DNA of 64,000 nucleotides from Hippasteria phrygiana (taxonomy: Eukaryota; Echinodermata; Asteroidea; Valvatida; Goniasteridae), in contig JAZGUH010000103.1 of NCBI GenBank assembly GCA_037893225.1, positions 2,170,001 to 2,234,000 on the forward strand, written 5' to 3'. The position numbers and the translations under genes are program-made. Below are positions 34,606 to 48,396 of the stretch, piece by piece. Position 1 is the stretch's first letter, and the number at the start of each line of letters is the position of its first letter. The notes under the pieces were generated by a model. That model was not told the DNA's origin, ran no database searches, and was given only the letters and a program-made list of their open reading frames with translations.

Positions 34606-37600
34606 CTGCTTAACGTTTGCCAAATTTTCAGATGAACGCCCCTCCTTTCCCTGTTCATAATTGAATGGTATATTGACCAAATCCAGTCATTTTTACACTG
34701 ATGGGTAGCTTAGATCTAGCGCAACAATTTCAGACCATCGCCAGCTTCACAGGGTTAGAACTCTTCGAGAAAAATCAAACCTCGCATCAAATTTCTTCCT
34801 GTGAACTCTGTGTGCGTTCTTCCGTTTACTGCATTGTGACTGCTTAACGTTTGCCACATTTCCAGATGAACGCCCCTCCTTTCCCTGTTCATAATTGAAT
34901 GGGATATTGACCAAATCCAGTAAGTTTCACACGTATGGGTAGCTTAGATCTAGCGCAACAATTTGAGACCATCGCCAGCTTCATAGCGTGGGAACTCTTC
35001 GAGAAAATTCAAACCTCGCAACTAATTTCTTTCTGTGAACTCTGTGTGCGTTCTCCCGTTTACTGCATTGTGGCTGCTTAACGTTTGCCAAATTTTCAGA
35101 TGAACGCCCCTCCTTTCCCTGTTCATAATTGAATGGGATATTGACCAAATCCAGTAATTTTCACACGTATGGGTAGCTTAGATCTAGCGCAACAATTTGA
35201 GACCATCGCCAGCTTCACAGCGTTAGAACTCTTCGAGAAAATTCAAACCTCGCAACTAATTTCTTTCTGTGAACTCTGTGTGCGTTCTTCCGTTTACTGC
35301 ATTGTGGCTGCTTAACGTTTGCCAAATTTTCAGATGAACGCCCCTCCTTTCCCTGTTCATAATTGAATGGGATATTCACCAAATCCAGTAATTTTCACAC
35401 GTATGGGTAGCTTAGATCTAGCGCAACAATTTGAGACCATCGCCAGCTTCACAGCGTTAGAACTCTTCGAGAAAATTCAAACCTCGCAACAAATTTCTTT
35501 CTGTTAACTCTGTGTGCGTTCTCCCGTTTAATGCATTATGGCTGCTTAACGTTTGCCAAATTTTCAGATGAACGCCCCTCCTTTCCCTGTTCATAATTGA
35601 ATGGGATATTGACCAAATCCAGCAATTTCCACACGTATGGGTAGCTTAGATCTAGCGCAACAATTTGAGACCATCGCCAGCTTCACAGCGTTAGAACTCT
35701 TCGAGAAAATTCAAACCTCGCAACTAATTTCGTTCTGTGAACTCTGTGTGCGTTCTCCCGTTTACTGCATTGTAACTGCTTAACGTTTGCCACATTTTCA
35801 GATGAACGCCCCTCCTTTCCCTGTTCATAATTGAATGGGATATTGACCAAATCTAGTAATTTTCACACGTATGGGTAGCTTAGATCTAGCGCAACAATTT
35901 GAGACCATCGCCAGCTTCATAGCGTGAGAACTCTTCGAGAAAATTCAAACCTCGCAACAATGTTTTCCCATGAACTCTGTGTGCGTTCTCCCGTTTACTG
36001 CATTGTGACTGCTTAACGTTTGCCAAATTTTCAGATGAACGCCCCTCCTTTCCCTGTTCATAATTGAATGGTATATTGACCAAATCCAGTCATTTTTACA
36101 CTGATGGGTAGCTTAGATTTAGCGCAACAATTTCAGACCATCGCCAGCTTCACAGAGTTAGAACTCTTCGAGAAAATTCAAACCTCGCAACCAATTTCTT
36201 TCTGTGAACTCTGTGTGCGTTCTCCCGTTTACTGCATTGTGGCTGCTTAACGTTTGCCAAATTTTCAGATGAACGCCCCTCCTTTCCCAGTTCATAATTG
36301 AATGGTATATTGACCAAATCCAGTAATTTTTACACGTATGGGTAGCTTAGATCTAGCGCAACAATTTCAGACCATCACCAGCTTCACAGCGTTAGAACTC
36401 TACGAGAAAAATCAAACCTCGCATCAAATTTCTTCCTGTGAACTCTGTGTGCGTTCTTCCGTTTACTGCATTGTGACTGCTTAACGTTTGCCACATTTTC
36501 AGATGAACGCCCCTCCTTTCCCTGTTCATAATTGAATGGGATATTGACCAAATCCAGTAATTTTCACACGTATGGGTAGCTTAGATCTAGCGCAACAATT
36601 TGGGACCGTCGCCAGCTTCACAGCGTTAGAACTCTTCGAGAAAATTCAAACCTCGCAACAAATTTCTTTCTGTTAACTCTGTGTGCGTTCTCCCGTTTAA
36701 TGCATTGTGGCTGCTTAACGTTTGCCAAATTTTCAGATGAACGCCCCTCCTTTCCCTGTTCATAATTGAATGGGATATTGACCAAATCCAGCAATTTTCA
36801 CACGTATGGGTAGCTTAGATCTAGCGCAACAATTTGAGACCATCGCCAGCTTCACAGCGTTAGAACTCTTCGAGAAAATTCAAACCTCGCAACTAATTTC
36901 TTTCTGTGAACTCTGTGTGCGTTCTTCCGTTTACTGCATTGTGGCTGCTTAACGTTTGCCAAATTTTCAGATGAACGCCCCTCCTTTCCCTGTTCATAAT
37001 TGAATGGGATATTCACCAAATCCAGTAATTTTCACACGTATGGGTAGCTTAGATCTAGCGCAACAATTTGAGACCATCGCCAGCTTCACAGCGTTAGAAC
37101 TCTTCGAGAAAATTCAAACCTCGCAACAAATTTCTTTCTGTTAACTCTGTGTGCGTTCTCCCGTTTAATGCATTATGGCTGCTTAACGTTTGCCAAATTT
37201 TCAGATGAACGCCCCTCCTTTCCCTGTTCATAATTGAATGGGATATTGACCAAATCCAGCAATTTCCACACGTATGGGTAGCTTAGATCTAGCGCAACAA
37301 TTTGAGACCATCGCCAGCTTCACAGCGTTAGAACTCTTCGAGAAAATTCAAACCTCGCAACTAATTTCGTTCTGTGAACTCTGTGTGCGTTCTCCCGTTT
37401 ACTGCATTGTAACTGCTTAACGTTTGCCACATTTTCAGATGAACGCCCCTCCTTTCCCTGTTCATAATTGAATGGGATATTGACCAAATCTAGTAATTTT
37501 CACACGTATGGGTAGCTTAGATCTAGCGCAACAATTTCAGACCATCACCAGCTTCACAGCGTTAGAACTCTACGAGAAGAATCAAACCTCGCATCAAATT

Positions 37601-40600
37601 TCTTCCTGTGAACTCTGTGTGCGTTCTTCCGTTTACTGCATTGTGACTGCTTAACGTTTGCCACATTTTCAGATGAACGCCCCTCCTTTCCCTGTTCATA
37701 ATTGAATGGGATATTGACCAAATCCAGTAATTTTCACACGTAAGGGTAGCTTAGATCTAGCGCAACAATTTGAGACCATCGCCAGCTTCATAGCGTTAGA
37801 ACTCTTCGAGAAAATTCAAACCTCGCAACAATTTTTTTCCATGAACTCTGTGTGCGTTCTCCCGTTTAGTGCATTGTGGCTGCTTAACGTTTGCCAAATT
37901 TTCAGATGAACGCCCCTCCTTTCCCTGTTCATAATTGAATGGGATATTGACCAAATCCAGTATTTTTTACACGTATGGGTAGCTTAGATCTAGCGCAACA
38001 ATTTCAGACCATCGCCAGCTTCACAGGGTTAGAACTCTTCGAGAAAAATCAAACCTCGCATCAAATTTCTTCCTGTGAACTCTGTGTGCGTTCTTCCGTT
38101 TACTGCATTGTGACTGCTTAACGTTTGCCACATTTCCAGATGAACGCCCCTCCTTTCCCTGTTCATAATTGAATGGGATATTGACCAAATCCAGTAAGTT
38201 TCACACGTATGGGTAGCTTAGATCTAGCGCAACAATTTGAGACCATCGCCAGCTTCATAGCGTGAGAACTCTTCGAGAAAATTCAAACCTCGCAACAAAT
38301 TTTCCCCATGAACTCTGTGTGCGTTCTCCCGTTTACTGCATTGTGACTGCTTAACGTTTGCCAAATTTTCAGATGAACGCCCCTCCTTTCCCTGTTCATA
38401 ATTGAATGGTATATTGACCAAATCCAGTCATTTTTACACTGATGGGTAGCTTAGATTTAGCGCAACAATTTCAGACCATCACCAGCTTCACAGCGTTAGA
38501 ACTCTTCGAGAAAATTCAAACCTCGCAACTAATTTCTTTCTGTGAACTCTGTGTGCGTTCTCCCGTTTACTGCATTGTGGCTGCTTAACGTTTGCCAAAT
38601 TTTCAGATGAACGCCCCTCCTTTCCCTGTTCATAATTGAATGCGATATTGACCAAATCCAGTAATGTTCACACGTATGGGTAGCTTAGATCTAGCGCAAC
38701 AATTTGAGACCGTCGCCAGCTTCACAGCGTTAGAACTCTTCGAGAAAATTCAAACCTCGCAACAAATTTCTTTCTGTGAACTCTGTGTGGGTTCTCCCGT
38801 TTAATGCATTGTGGCTGCTTCACGTTTGCCAAATTTTCAGATGAACGCCCCTCCTTTCCCTGTTCATAATTTCATGAGATATTGACCAAATCCAGTAATT
38901 TTCACACGTATGGGTAGCTTAGATCTAGCGCAACAATTTGAGACCATCGCCAGCTTCACAGCGTTAGAACTCTTCGAGAAAATTCAAACCTCGCAACTAA
39001 TTTCTTTCTGTGAACTCTGTGTGCGTTCTTCCGTTTACTGCATTGTGACTGCTTAACGTTTGCCACATTTTCAGATGAACGCCCCTCCTTTCCCTGTTCA
39101 TAATTGAATGGGATATTGACCAAATCCAGTAATTTTCACACGTATGGGTAGCTTAGATCTAGCGCAACAATTTGAGACCATCGCCAGCTCCATAGCGTGA
39201 GAACTCTTCGAGAAAATTCAAACATCGCAACAAATTTTTCCATGAACTCTGTGTGCGTTCTCCCGTTTACTGCATTGTGACTGCTTAACGTTTGCCAAAT
39301 TTTCAGATGAACGCCCCTCCTTTCCCTGTTCATAATTGAATGGTATATTGACCAAATCCAGTCATTTTTACACTGATGGGTAGCTTAGATCTAGCGCAAC
39401 AATTTCAGACCATCGCCAGCTTCACAGGGTTTGAACTCTTCGAGAAAAATCAAACCTCGCATCAAATTTCTTCCTGTGAACTCTGTGTGCGTTCTTCCGT
39501 TTACTGCATTGTGACTGCTTAACGTTTGCCACATTTCCAGATGAACGCCCCTCCTTTCCCTGTTCATAATTGAATGGGATATTGACCAAATCCAGTAAGT
39601 TTCACACGTATGGGTAGCTTAGATCTAGCGCAACAATTTGAGACCATCGCCAGCTTCATAGCGTGAGAACTCTTCGAGAAAATTCAAACCTCGCAACAAA
39701 TTTTCCCCATGAACTCTGTGTGCGTTCTCCCGTTTACTGCATTGTGACTGCTTAACGTTTGCCAAATTTTCAGATGAACGCCCCTCCTTTCCCTGTTCAT
39801 AATTGAATGGTATATTGACCAAATCCAGTCATTTTTACACTGATGGGTAGCTTAGATTTAGCGCAACAATTTCAGACCATCACCAGCTTCACAGCGTTAG
39901 AACTCTTCGAGAAAATTCAAACCTCGCAACTAATTTCTTTCTGTGAACTCTGTGTGCGTTCTCCCGTTTACTGCATTGTGGCTGCTTAACGTTTGCCAAA
40001 TTTTCAGATGAACGCCCCTCCTTTCCCTGTTCATAATTGAATGCGATATTGACCAAATCCAGTAATTTTCACACGTATGGGTAGCTTAGATCTAGCGCAA
40101 CAATTTGAGACCGTCGCCAGCTTCACAGCGTTAGAACTCTTCGAGAAAATTCAAACCTCGCAACAAATTTCTTTCTGTTAACTCTGTGTGGGTTCTCCCG
40201 TTTAATGCATTGTGGCTGCTTCACGTTTGCCAAATTTTCAGATGAACGCCCCTCCTTTCCCTGTTCATAATTTCATGAGATATTGACCAAATCCAGTAAT
40301 TTTCACACGTATGGGTAGCTTAGATCTAGCGCAACAATTTGAGACCATCGCCAGCTTCACAGCGTTAGAACTCTTCGAGAAAATTCAAACCTCGCAACTA
40401 ATTTCTTTCTGTGAACTCTGTGTGCGTTCTTCCGTTTACTGCATTGTGACTGCTTAACGTTTGCCACATTTTCAGATGAACGCCCCTCCTTTCCCTGTTC
40501 ATAATTGAATGGTATATTGACCAAATCCAGTCATTTTTACACTGATGGGTAGCTTAGATTTAGCGCAACAATTTCAGACCATCACCAGCTTCACAGCGTT

Positions 40601-42552
40601 AGAACTCTTCGAGAAAATTCAAACCTCGCAACTAATTTCTTTCTGTGAACTCTGTGTGCGTTCTCCCGTTTACTGCATTGTGGCTGCTTAACGTTTGCCA
40701 AATTTTCAGATGAACGCCCCTCCTTTCCCTGTTCATAATTGAATGCGATATTGACCAAATCCAGTAATTTTCACACGTATGGGTAGCTTAGATCTAGCGC
40801 AACAATTTGAGACCGTCGCCAGCTTCACAGCGTTAGAACTCTTCGAGAAAATTCAAACCTCGCAACAAATTTCTTTCTGTTAACTCTGTGTGGGTTCTCC
40901 CGTTTAATGCATTGTGGCTGCTTCACGTTTGCCAAATTTTCAGATGAACGCCCCTCCTTTCCCTGTTCATAATTTCATGAGATATTGACCAAATCCAGTA
41001 ATTTTCACACGTATGGGTAGCTTAGATCTAGCGCAACAATTTGAGACCATCGCCAGCTTCACAGCGTTAGAACTCTTCGAGAAAATTCAAACCTCGCAAC
41101 AATTTTTTTTCCATGAACTCTGTGTGCGTTCTCCCGTTTAGTGCATTGTGGCTGCTTAACGTTTGCCAAATTTTCAGATGAACGCCCCTCCTTTCCCTGT
41201 TCATAATTGAATGGGATATTGACCAAATCCAGTAATTTTTACACGTATGGGTAGCTTAGATCTAGCGCAACAATTTCAGACCATCGCCAGCTTCACAGGG
41301 TTAGAACTCTTCGAGAAAAATCAAACCTCGCATCAAATTTCTTCCTGTGAACTCTGTGTGCGTTCTTCCGTTTACTGCATTGTGACTGCTTAACGTTTGC
41401 CACATTTCCAGATGAACGCCCCTCCTTTCCCTGTTCATAATTGAATGGGATATTGACCAAATCCAGTAAGTTTCACACGTATGGGTAGCTTAGATCTAGC
41501 GCAACAATTTGAGACCATCGCCAGCTTCACAGCGTTAGAACTCTTCGAGAAAATTCAAACCTCGCAACAAATTTTCCCCATGAACTCTGTGTGCGTTCTC
41601 CCGTTTACTGCATTGTGACTGCTTAACGTTTGCCAAATTTTCAGATGAACGCCCCTCCTTTCCCTGTTCATAATTGAATGGTATATTGACCAAATCCAGT
41701 CATTTTTACACTGATGGGTAGCTTAGATTTAGCGCAACAATTTCAGACCATCACCAGCTTCACAGCGTTAGAACTCTTCGAGAAAATTCAAACCTCGCAA
41801 CTAATTTCTTTCTGTGAACTCTGTGTGCGTTCTCCCGTTTACTGCATTGTGGCTGCTTAACGTTTGCCAAATTTTCAGATGAACGCCCCTCCTTTCCCTG
41901 TTCATAATTGAATGGGATATTGACCAAATCCAGTAATTTTCACACGTATGGGTAGCTTAGATCTAGCGCAACAATTTGAGACCGTCGCCAGCTTCACAGC
42001 GTTAGAACTCTTCGAGAAAATTCAAACCTCGCAACAAATTTCTTTCTGTGAACTCTGTGTGGGTTCTCCCGTTTAATGCATTGTGGCTGCTTCACGTTTG
42101 CCAAATTTTCAGATGAACGCCCCTCCTTTCCCTGTTCATAATTTCATGAGATATTGACCAAATCCAGTAATTTTCACACGTATGGGTAGCTTAGATCTAG
42201 CGCAACAATTTGAGACCATCGCCAGCTTCACAGCGTTAGAACTCTTCGAGAAAATTCAAACCTCGCAACTAATTTCTTTCTGTGAACTCTGTGTGCGTTC
42301 TTCCGTTTACTGCATTGTGACTGCTTAACGTTTGCCACATTTTCAGATGAACGCCCCTCCTTTCCCTGTTCATAATTGAATGGGATATTGACCAAATCCA
42401 GTAATTTTCACACGTATGGGTAGCTTAGATCTAGCGCAACAATTTGAGACCATCGCCAGCTCCATAGCGTGAGAACTCTTCGAGAAAATTCAAACATCGC
42501 AACAAATTTCTCCATGAACTCTGTGTGCGTTCTCCCGTTTACTGCATTGTGA
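34606..42552. repeat. 34-monomer segment, copy 2 (7947 bp), tandem with copy 1
   Basis: Every rare marker listed for copy 1 recurs exactly 7947 bp later: GCATTATGG near 35533, CAATGTTTTCCC near 35958, CCCAGTTCAT near 36286, TTGGGACCGTCG near 36600, GAGAAGAATC near 37573, CGTAAGGG near 37740, GTAATGTTC near 38663, GGGTTTGAAC near 39428. T-tract lengths agree too (7 T near 37831, 8 T near 41103). I found no difference between the copies in the places compared. Similarity runs on into 42553-42848, the start of a third copy, before diverging. Confidence 0.93.
37880..39280. repeat. h-e-a-m-n-o unit, copy within 34-monomer copy 2
   Basis: It is the 7947 bp-shifted equivalent of 29933-31333, with the same GTAATGTTC variant in class m near 38663 and the same five-T tail in class o. 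Confidence 0.88.
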
Positions 42553-45500
42553 CTGCTTAACGTTTGCCAAATTTTCAGATGAACGCCCCTCCTTTCCCTG
42601 TTCATAATTGAATGGTATATTGACCAAATCCAGTCATTTTTACACTGATGGGTAGCTTAGATCTAGCGCAACAATTTCAGACCATCGCCAGCTTCACAGG
42701 GTTAGAACTCTTCGAGAAAAATCAAACCTCGCATCAAATTTCTTCCTGTGAACTCTGTGTGCGTTCTTCCGTTTACTGCATTGTGACTGCTTAACGTTTG
42801 CCACATTTCCAGATGAACGCCCCTCCTTTCCCTGTTCATAATTGAATGGTATATTGACCAAATCCAGTCATTTTTACACTGATGGGTAGCTTAGATTTAG
42901 CGCAACAATTTCAGACCATCACCAGCTTCACAGCGTTAGAACTCTTCGAGAAAATTCAAACCTCGCAACTAATTTCGTTCTGTGAACTCTGTGTGCGTTC
43001 TCCCGTTTACTGCATTGTAACTGCTTAACGTTTGCCACATTTTCAGATGAACGCCCCTCCTTTCCCTGTTCATAATTGAATGGGATATTGACCAAATCTA
43101 GTAATTTTCACACGTATGGGTAGCTTAGATCTAGCGCAACAATTTGAGACCATCGCCAGCTTCATAGCGTGAGAACTCTTCGAGAAAATTCAAACCTCGC
43201 AACAATGTTTTCCCATGAACTCTGTGTGCGTTCTCCCGTTTACTGCATTGTGACTGCTTAACGTTTGCCAAATTTTCAGATGAACGCCCCTCCTTTCCCT
43301 GTTCATAATTGAATGGTATATTGACCAAATCCAGTCATTTTTACACTGATGGGTAGCTTAGATTTAGCGCAACAATTTCAGACCATCGCCAGCTTCACAG
43401 AGTTAGAACTCTTCGAGAAAATTCAAACCTCGCAACAAATTTCTTTCTGTGAACCCTGTGTGCGTTCTCCCGTTTACTGCATTGTGGCTGCTTAACGTTT
43501 GCCAAATTTTCAGATGAACGCCCCTCCTTTCCCTGTTCATAATTGAATGGTATATTGACCAAATCCAGTAATTTTTACACGTATGGGTAGCTTAGATCTA
43601 GCGCAACAATTTCAGACCATCACCAGCTTCACAGCGTTAGAACTCTACGAGAAAAATCAAACCTCGCATCAAATTTCTTCCTGTGAACTCTGTGTGCGTT
43701 CTTCCGTTTACTGCATTGTGACTGCTTAACGTTTGCCACATTTTCAGATGAACGCCCCTCCTTTCCCTGTTCATAATTGAATGGGATATTGACCAAATCC
43801 AGTAATTTTCACACGTATGGGTAGCTTAGATCTAGCGCAACAATTTGAGACCATCGCCAGCTTCATAGCGTTAGAACTCTTCGAGAAAATTCAAACCTCG
43901 CAACAATTTTTTTTCCATGAACTCTGTGTGCGTTCTCCCGTTTAGTGCATTGTGGCTGCTTAACGTTTGCCAAATTTTCAGATGAACGCCCCTCCTTTCC
44001 CTGTTCATAATTGAATGGGATATTGACCAAATCCAGTATTTTTTACACGTATGGGTAGCTTAGATCTAGCGCAACAATTTCAGACCATCGCCAGCTTCAC
44101 AGGGTTAGAACTCTTCGAGAAAAATCAAACCTCGCATCAAATTTCTTCCTGTGAACTCTGTGTGCGTTCTTCCGTTTACTGCATTGTGACTGCTTAACGT
44201 TTGCCAAATTTTCAGATGAACGCCCCTCCTTTCCCTGTTCATAATTGAATGGGATATTGACCAAATCCAGTAATTTTTACACGTATGGGTAGCTTAGATC
44301 TAGCGCAACAATTTCAGACCATCGCCAGCTTCACAGGGTTAGAACTCTTCGAGAAAAATCAAACCTCGCATCAAATTTCTTCCTGTGAACTCTGTGTGCG
44401 TTCTTCCGTTTACTGCATTGTGACTGCTTAACGTTTGCCACATTTCCAGATGAACGCCCCTCCTTTCCCTGTTCATAATTGAATGGGATATTGACCAAAT
44501 CCAGTAAGTTTCACACGTATGGGTAGCTTAGATCTAGCGCAACAATTTGAGACCATCGCCAGCTTCATAGCGTGAGAACTCTTCGAGAAAATTCAAACCT
44601 CGCAACAAATTTTCCCCATGAACTCTGTGTGCGTTCTCCCGTTTACTGCATTGTGACTGCTTAACGTTTGCCAAATTTTCAGATGAACGCCCCTCCTTTC
44701 CCTGTTCATAATTGAATGGTATATTGACCAAATCCAGTCATTTTTACACTGATGGGTAGCTTAGATTTAGCGCAACAATTTCAGACCATCACCAGCTTCA
44801 CAGCGTTAGAACTCTTCGAGAAAATTCAAACCTCGCAACTAATTTCTTTCTGTGAACTCTGTGTGCGTTCTCCCGTTTACTGCATTGTGGCTGCTTAACG
44901 TTTGCCAAATTTTCAGATGAACGCCCCTCCTTTCCCTGTTCATAATTGAATGGGATATTGACCAAATCCAGTAATTTTCACACGTATGGGTAGCTTAGAT
45001 CTAGCGCAACAATTTGAGACCGTCGCCAGCTTCACAGCGTTAGAACTCTTCGAGAAAATTCAAACCTCGCAACAAATTTCTTTCTGTGAACTCTGTGTGG
45101 GTTCTCCCGTTTAATGCATTGTGGCTGCTTCACGTTTGCCAAATTTTCAGATGAACGCCCCTCCTTTCCCTGTTCATAATTTCATGAGATATTGACCAAA
45201 TCCAGTAATTTTCACACGTATGGGTAGCTTAGATCTAGCGCAACAATTTGAGACCATCGCCAGCTTCATAGCGTTAGAACTCTTCGAGAAAATTCAAACC
45301 TCGCAACAATTTTTTTTCCATGAACTCTGTGTGCGTTCTCCCGTTTAGTGCATTGTGGCTGCTTAACGTTTGCCAAATTTTCAGATGAACGCCCCTCCTT
45401 TCCCTGTTCATAATTGAATGGGATATTGACCAAATCCAGTATTTTTTACACGTATGGGTAGCTTAGATCTAGCGCAACAATTTCAGACCATCGCCAGCTT

Positions 45501-46060
45501 CACAGGGTTAGAACTCTTCGAGAAAAATCAAACCTCGCATCAAATTTCTTCCTGTGAACTCTGTGTGCGTTCTTCCGTTTACTGCATTGTGACTGCTTAA
45601 CGTTTGCCAAATTTTCAGATGAACGCCCCTCCTTTCCCTGTTCATAATTGAATGGGATATTGACCAAATCCAGTAATTTTTACACGTATGGGTAGCTTAG
45701 ATCTAGCGCAACAATTTCAGACCATCGCCAGCTTCACAGGGTTAGAACTTTTCGAGAAAAATCAAACCTCGCATCAAATTTCTTCCTGTGAACTCTGTGT
45801 GCGTTCTTCCGTTTACTGCATTGTGACTGCTTAACGTTTGCCACATTTCCAGATGAACGCCCCTCCTTTCCCTGTTCATAATTGAATGGGATATTGACCA
45901 AATCCAGTAAGTTTCACACGTATGGGTAGCTTAGATCTAGCGCAACAATTTGAGACCATCGCCAGCTTCACAGCGTTAGAACTCTTCGAGAAAATTCAAA
46001 CCTCGCAACAATTTTTTTTCCATGAACTCTGTGTGCGTTCTCCCGTTTAGTGCATTGTGG

Positions 46061-47461
46061 CTGCTTAACGTTTGCCAAATTTTCAGATGAACGCCCCTCC
46101 TTTCCCTGTTCATAATTGAATGGGATATTGACCAAATCCAGTAATTTTTACACGTATGGGTAGCTTAGATCTAGCGCAACAATTTCAGACCATCGCCAGC
46201 TTCACAGGGTTAGAACTCTTCGAGAAAAATCAAACCTCGCATCAAATTTCTTCCTGTGAACTCTGTGTGCGTTCTTCCGTTTACTGCATTGTGACTGCTT
46301 AACGTTTGCCACATTTCCAGATGAACGCCCCTCCTTTCCCTGTTCATAATTGAATGGGATATTGACCAAATCCAGTAAGTTTCACACGTATGGGTAGCTT
46401 AGATCTAGCGCAACAATTTGAGACCATCGCCAGCTTCATAGCGTGAGAACTCTTCGAGAAAATTCAAACCTCGCAACAAATTTTCCCCATGAACTCTGTG
46501 TGCGTTCTCCCGTTTACTGCATTGTGACTGCTTAACGTTTGCCAAATTTTCAGATGAACGCCCCTCCTTTCCCTGTTCATAATTGAATGGTATATTGACC
46601 AAATCCAGTCATTTTTACACTGATGGGTAGCTTAGATTTAGCGCAACAATTTCAGACCATCACCAGCTTCACAGCGTTAGAACTCTTCGAGAAAATTCAA
46701 ACCTCGCAACTAATTTCTTTCTGTGAACTCTGTGTGCGTTCTCCCGTTTACTGCATTGTGGCTGCTTAACGTTTGCCAAATTTTCAGATGAACGCCCCTC
46801 CTTTCCCTGTTCATAATTGAATGGGATATTGACCAAATCCAGTAATTTTCACACGTATGGGTAGCTTAGATCTAGCGCAACAATTTGAGACCGTCGCCAG
46901 CTTCACAGCGTTAGAACTCTTCGAGAAAATTCAAACCTCGCAACAAATTTCTTTCTGTGAACTCTGTGTGGGTTCTCCCGTTTAATGCATTGTGGCTGCT
47001 TCACGTTTGCCAAATTTTCAGATGAACGCCCCTCCTTTCCCTGTTCATAATTTCATGAGATATTGACCAAATCCAGTAATTTTCACACGTATGGGTAGCT
47101 TAGATCTAGCGCAACAATTTGAGACCATCGCCAGCTTCACAGCGTTAGAACTCTTCGAGAAAATTCAAACCTCGCAACTAATTTCTTTCTGTGAACTCTG
47201 TGTGCGTTCTTCCGTTTACTGCATTGTGACTGCTTAACGTTTGCCACATTTTCAGATGAACGCCCCTCAATTCCCTGTTCATAATTGAATGGGATATTGA
47301 CCAAATCCAGTAATTTTCACACGTATGGGTAGCTTAGATCTAGCGCAACAATTTGAGACCATCGCCAGCTCTATAGCGTGAGAACTCTTCGAGAAAATTC
47401 AAACATCGCAACAAATTTCTCCATGAACTCTGTGTGCGTTCTCCCGTTTACTGCATTGTGA
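46061..47461. repeat. h-e-a-m-n-o unit in zone IV (1401 bp)
   Basis: Monomer starts are 46061, 46295, 46528, 46762, 46996 and 47230. Class o here has CTCTATAG and CCTCAATTCCC, both private. In class m the GGGATATTG form replaces the GCGATATTG form seen in most m copies. Confidence 0.87.
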
Positions 47462-48396
47462 CTGCTTAACGTTTGCCAAATTTTCAGATGAACGCCCCTC
47501 CTTTCCCTGTTCATAATTGAATGGTATATTGACCAAATCCAGTCATTTTTACACTGATGGGTAGCTTAGATCTAGCGCAACAATTTCAGACCATCGCCAG
47601 CTTCACAGGGTTAGAACTCTTCGAGAAAAATCAAACCTCGCATCAAATTTCTTCCTGTGAACTCTGTGTGCGTTCTTCCGTTTACTGCATTGTGACTGCT
47701 TAACGTTTGCCACATTTCCAGATGAACGCCCCTCCTTTCCCTGTTCATAATTGAATGGTATATTGACCAAATCCAGTCATTTTTACACTGATGGGTAGCT
47801 TAGATTTAGCGCAACAATTTCAGACCATCGCCAGCTTCACAGAGTTAGAACTCTTCGAGAAAATTCAAACCTCGCAACCAATTTCTTTCTGTGAACTCTG
47901 TGTGCGTTCTCCCGTTTACTGCATTGTGGCTGCTTAACGTTTGCCAAATTTTCAGATGAACGCCCCTCCTTTCCCTGTTCATAATTGAATGGTATATTGA
48001 CCAAATCCAGTAATTTTTACACGTATGGGTAGCTTAGATCTAGCGCAACAATTTCAGACCATCACCAGCTTCACAGCGTTAGAACTCTACGAGAAAAATC
48101 AAACCTCGCATCAAATTTCTTCCTGTGAACTCTGTGTGCGTTCTTCCGTTTACTGCATTGTGACTGCTTAACGTTTGCCACATTTTCAGATGAACGCCCC
48201 TCCTTTCCCTGTTCATAATTGAATGGGATATTGACCAAATCCAGTAATTTTCACACGTATGGGTAGCTTAGATCTAGCGCAACAATTTGAGACCATCGCC
48301 AGCTTCATAGCGTTAGAACTCTTCGAGAAAATTCAAACCTCGCAACAATTTTGTTCCATGAACTCTGTGTGCGTTCTCCCGTTTAGTGCATTGTGG

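Noticed and set aside
47262..47275. CCTCAATTCCC change in the otherwise fixed CCTCCTTTCCC block
   Set aside because: It is a single two-base private change in one copy. It may be a mutation or a sequencing error and carries no wider pattern.
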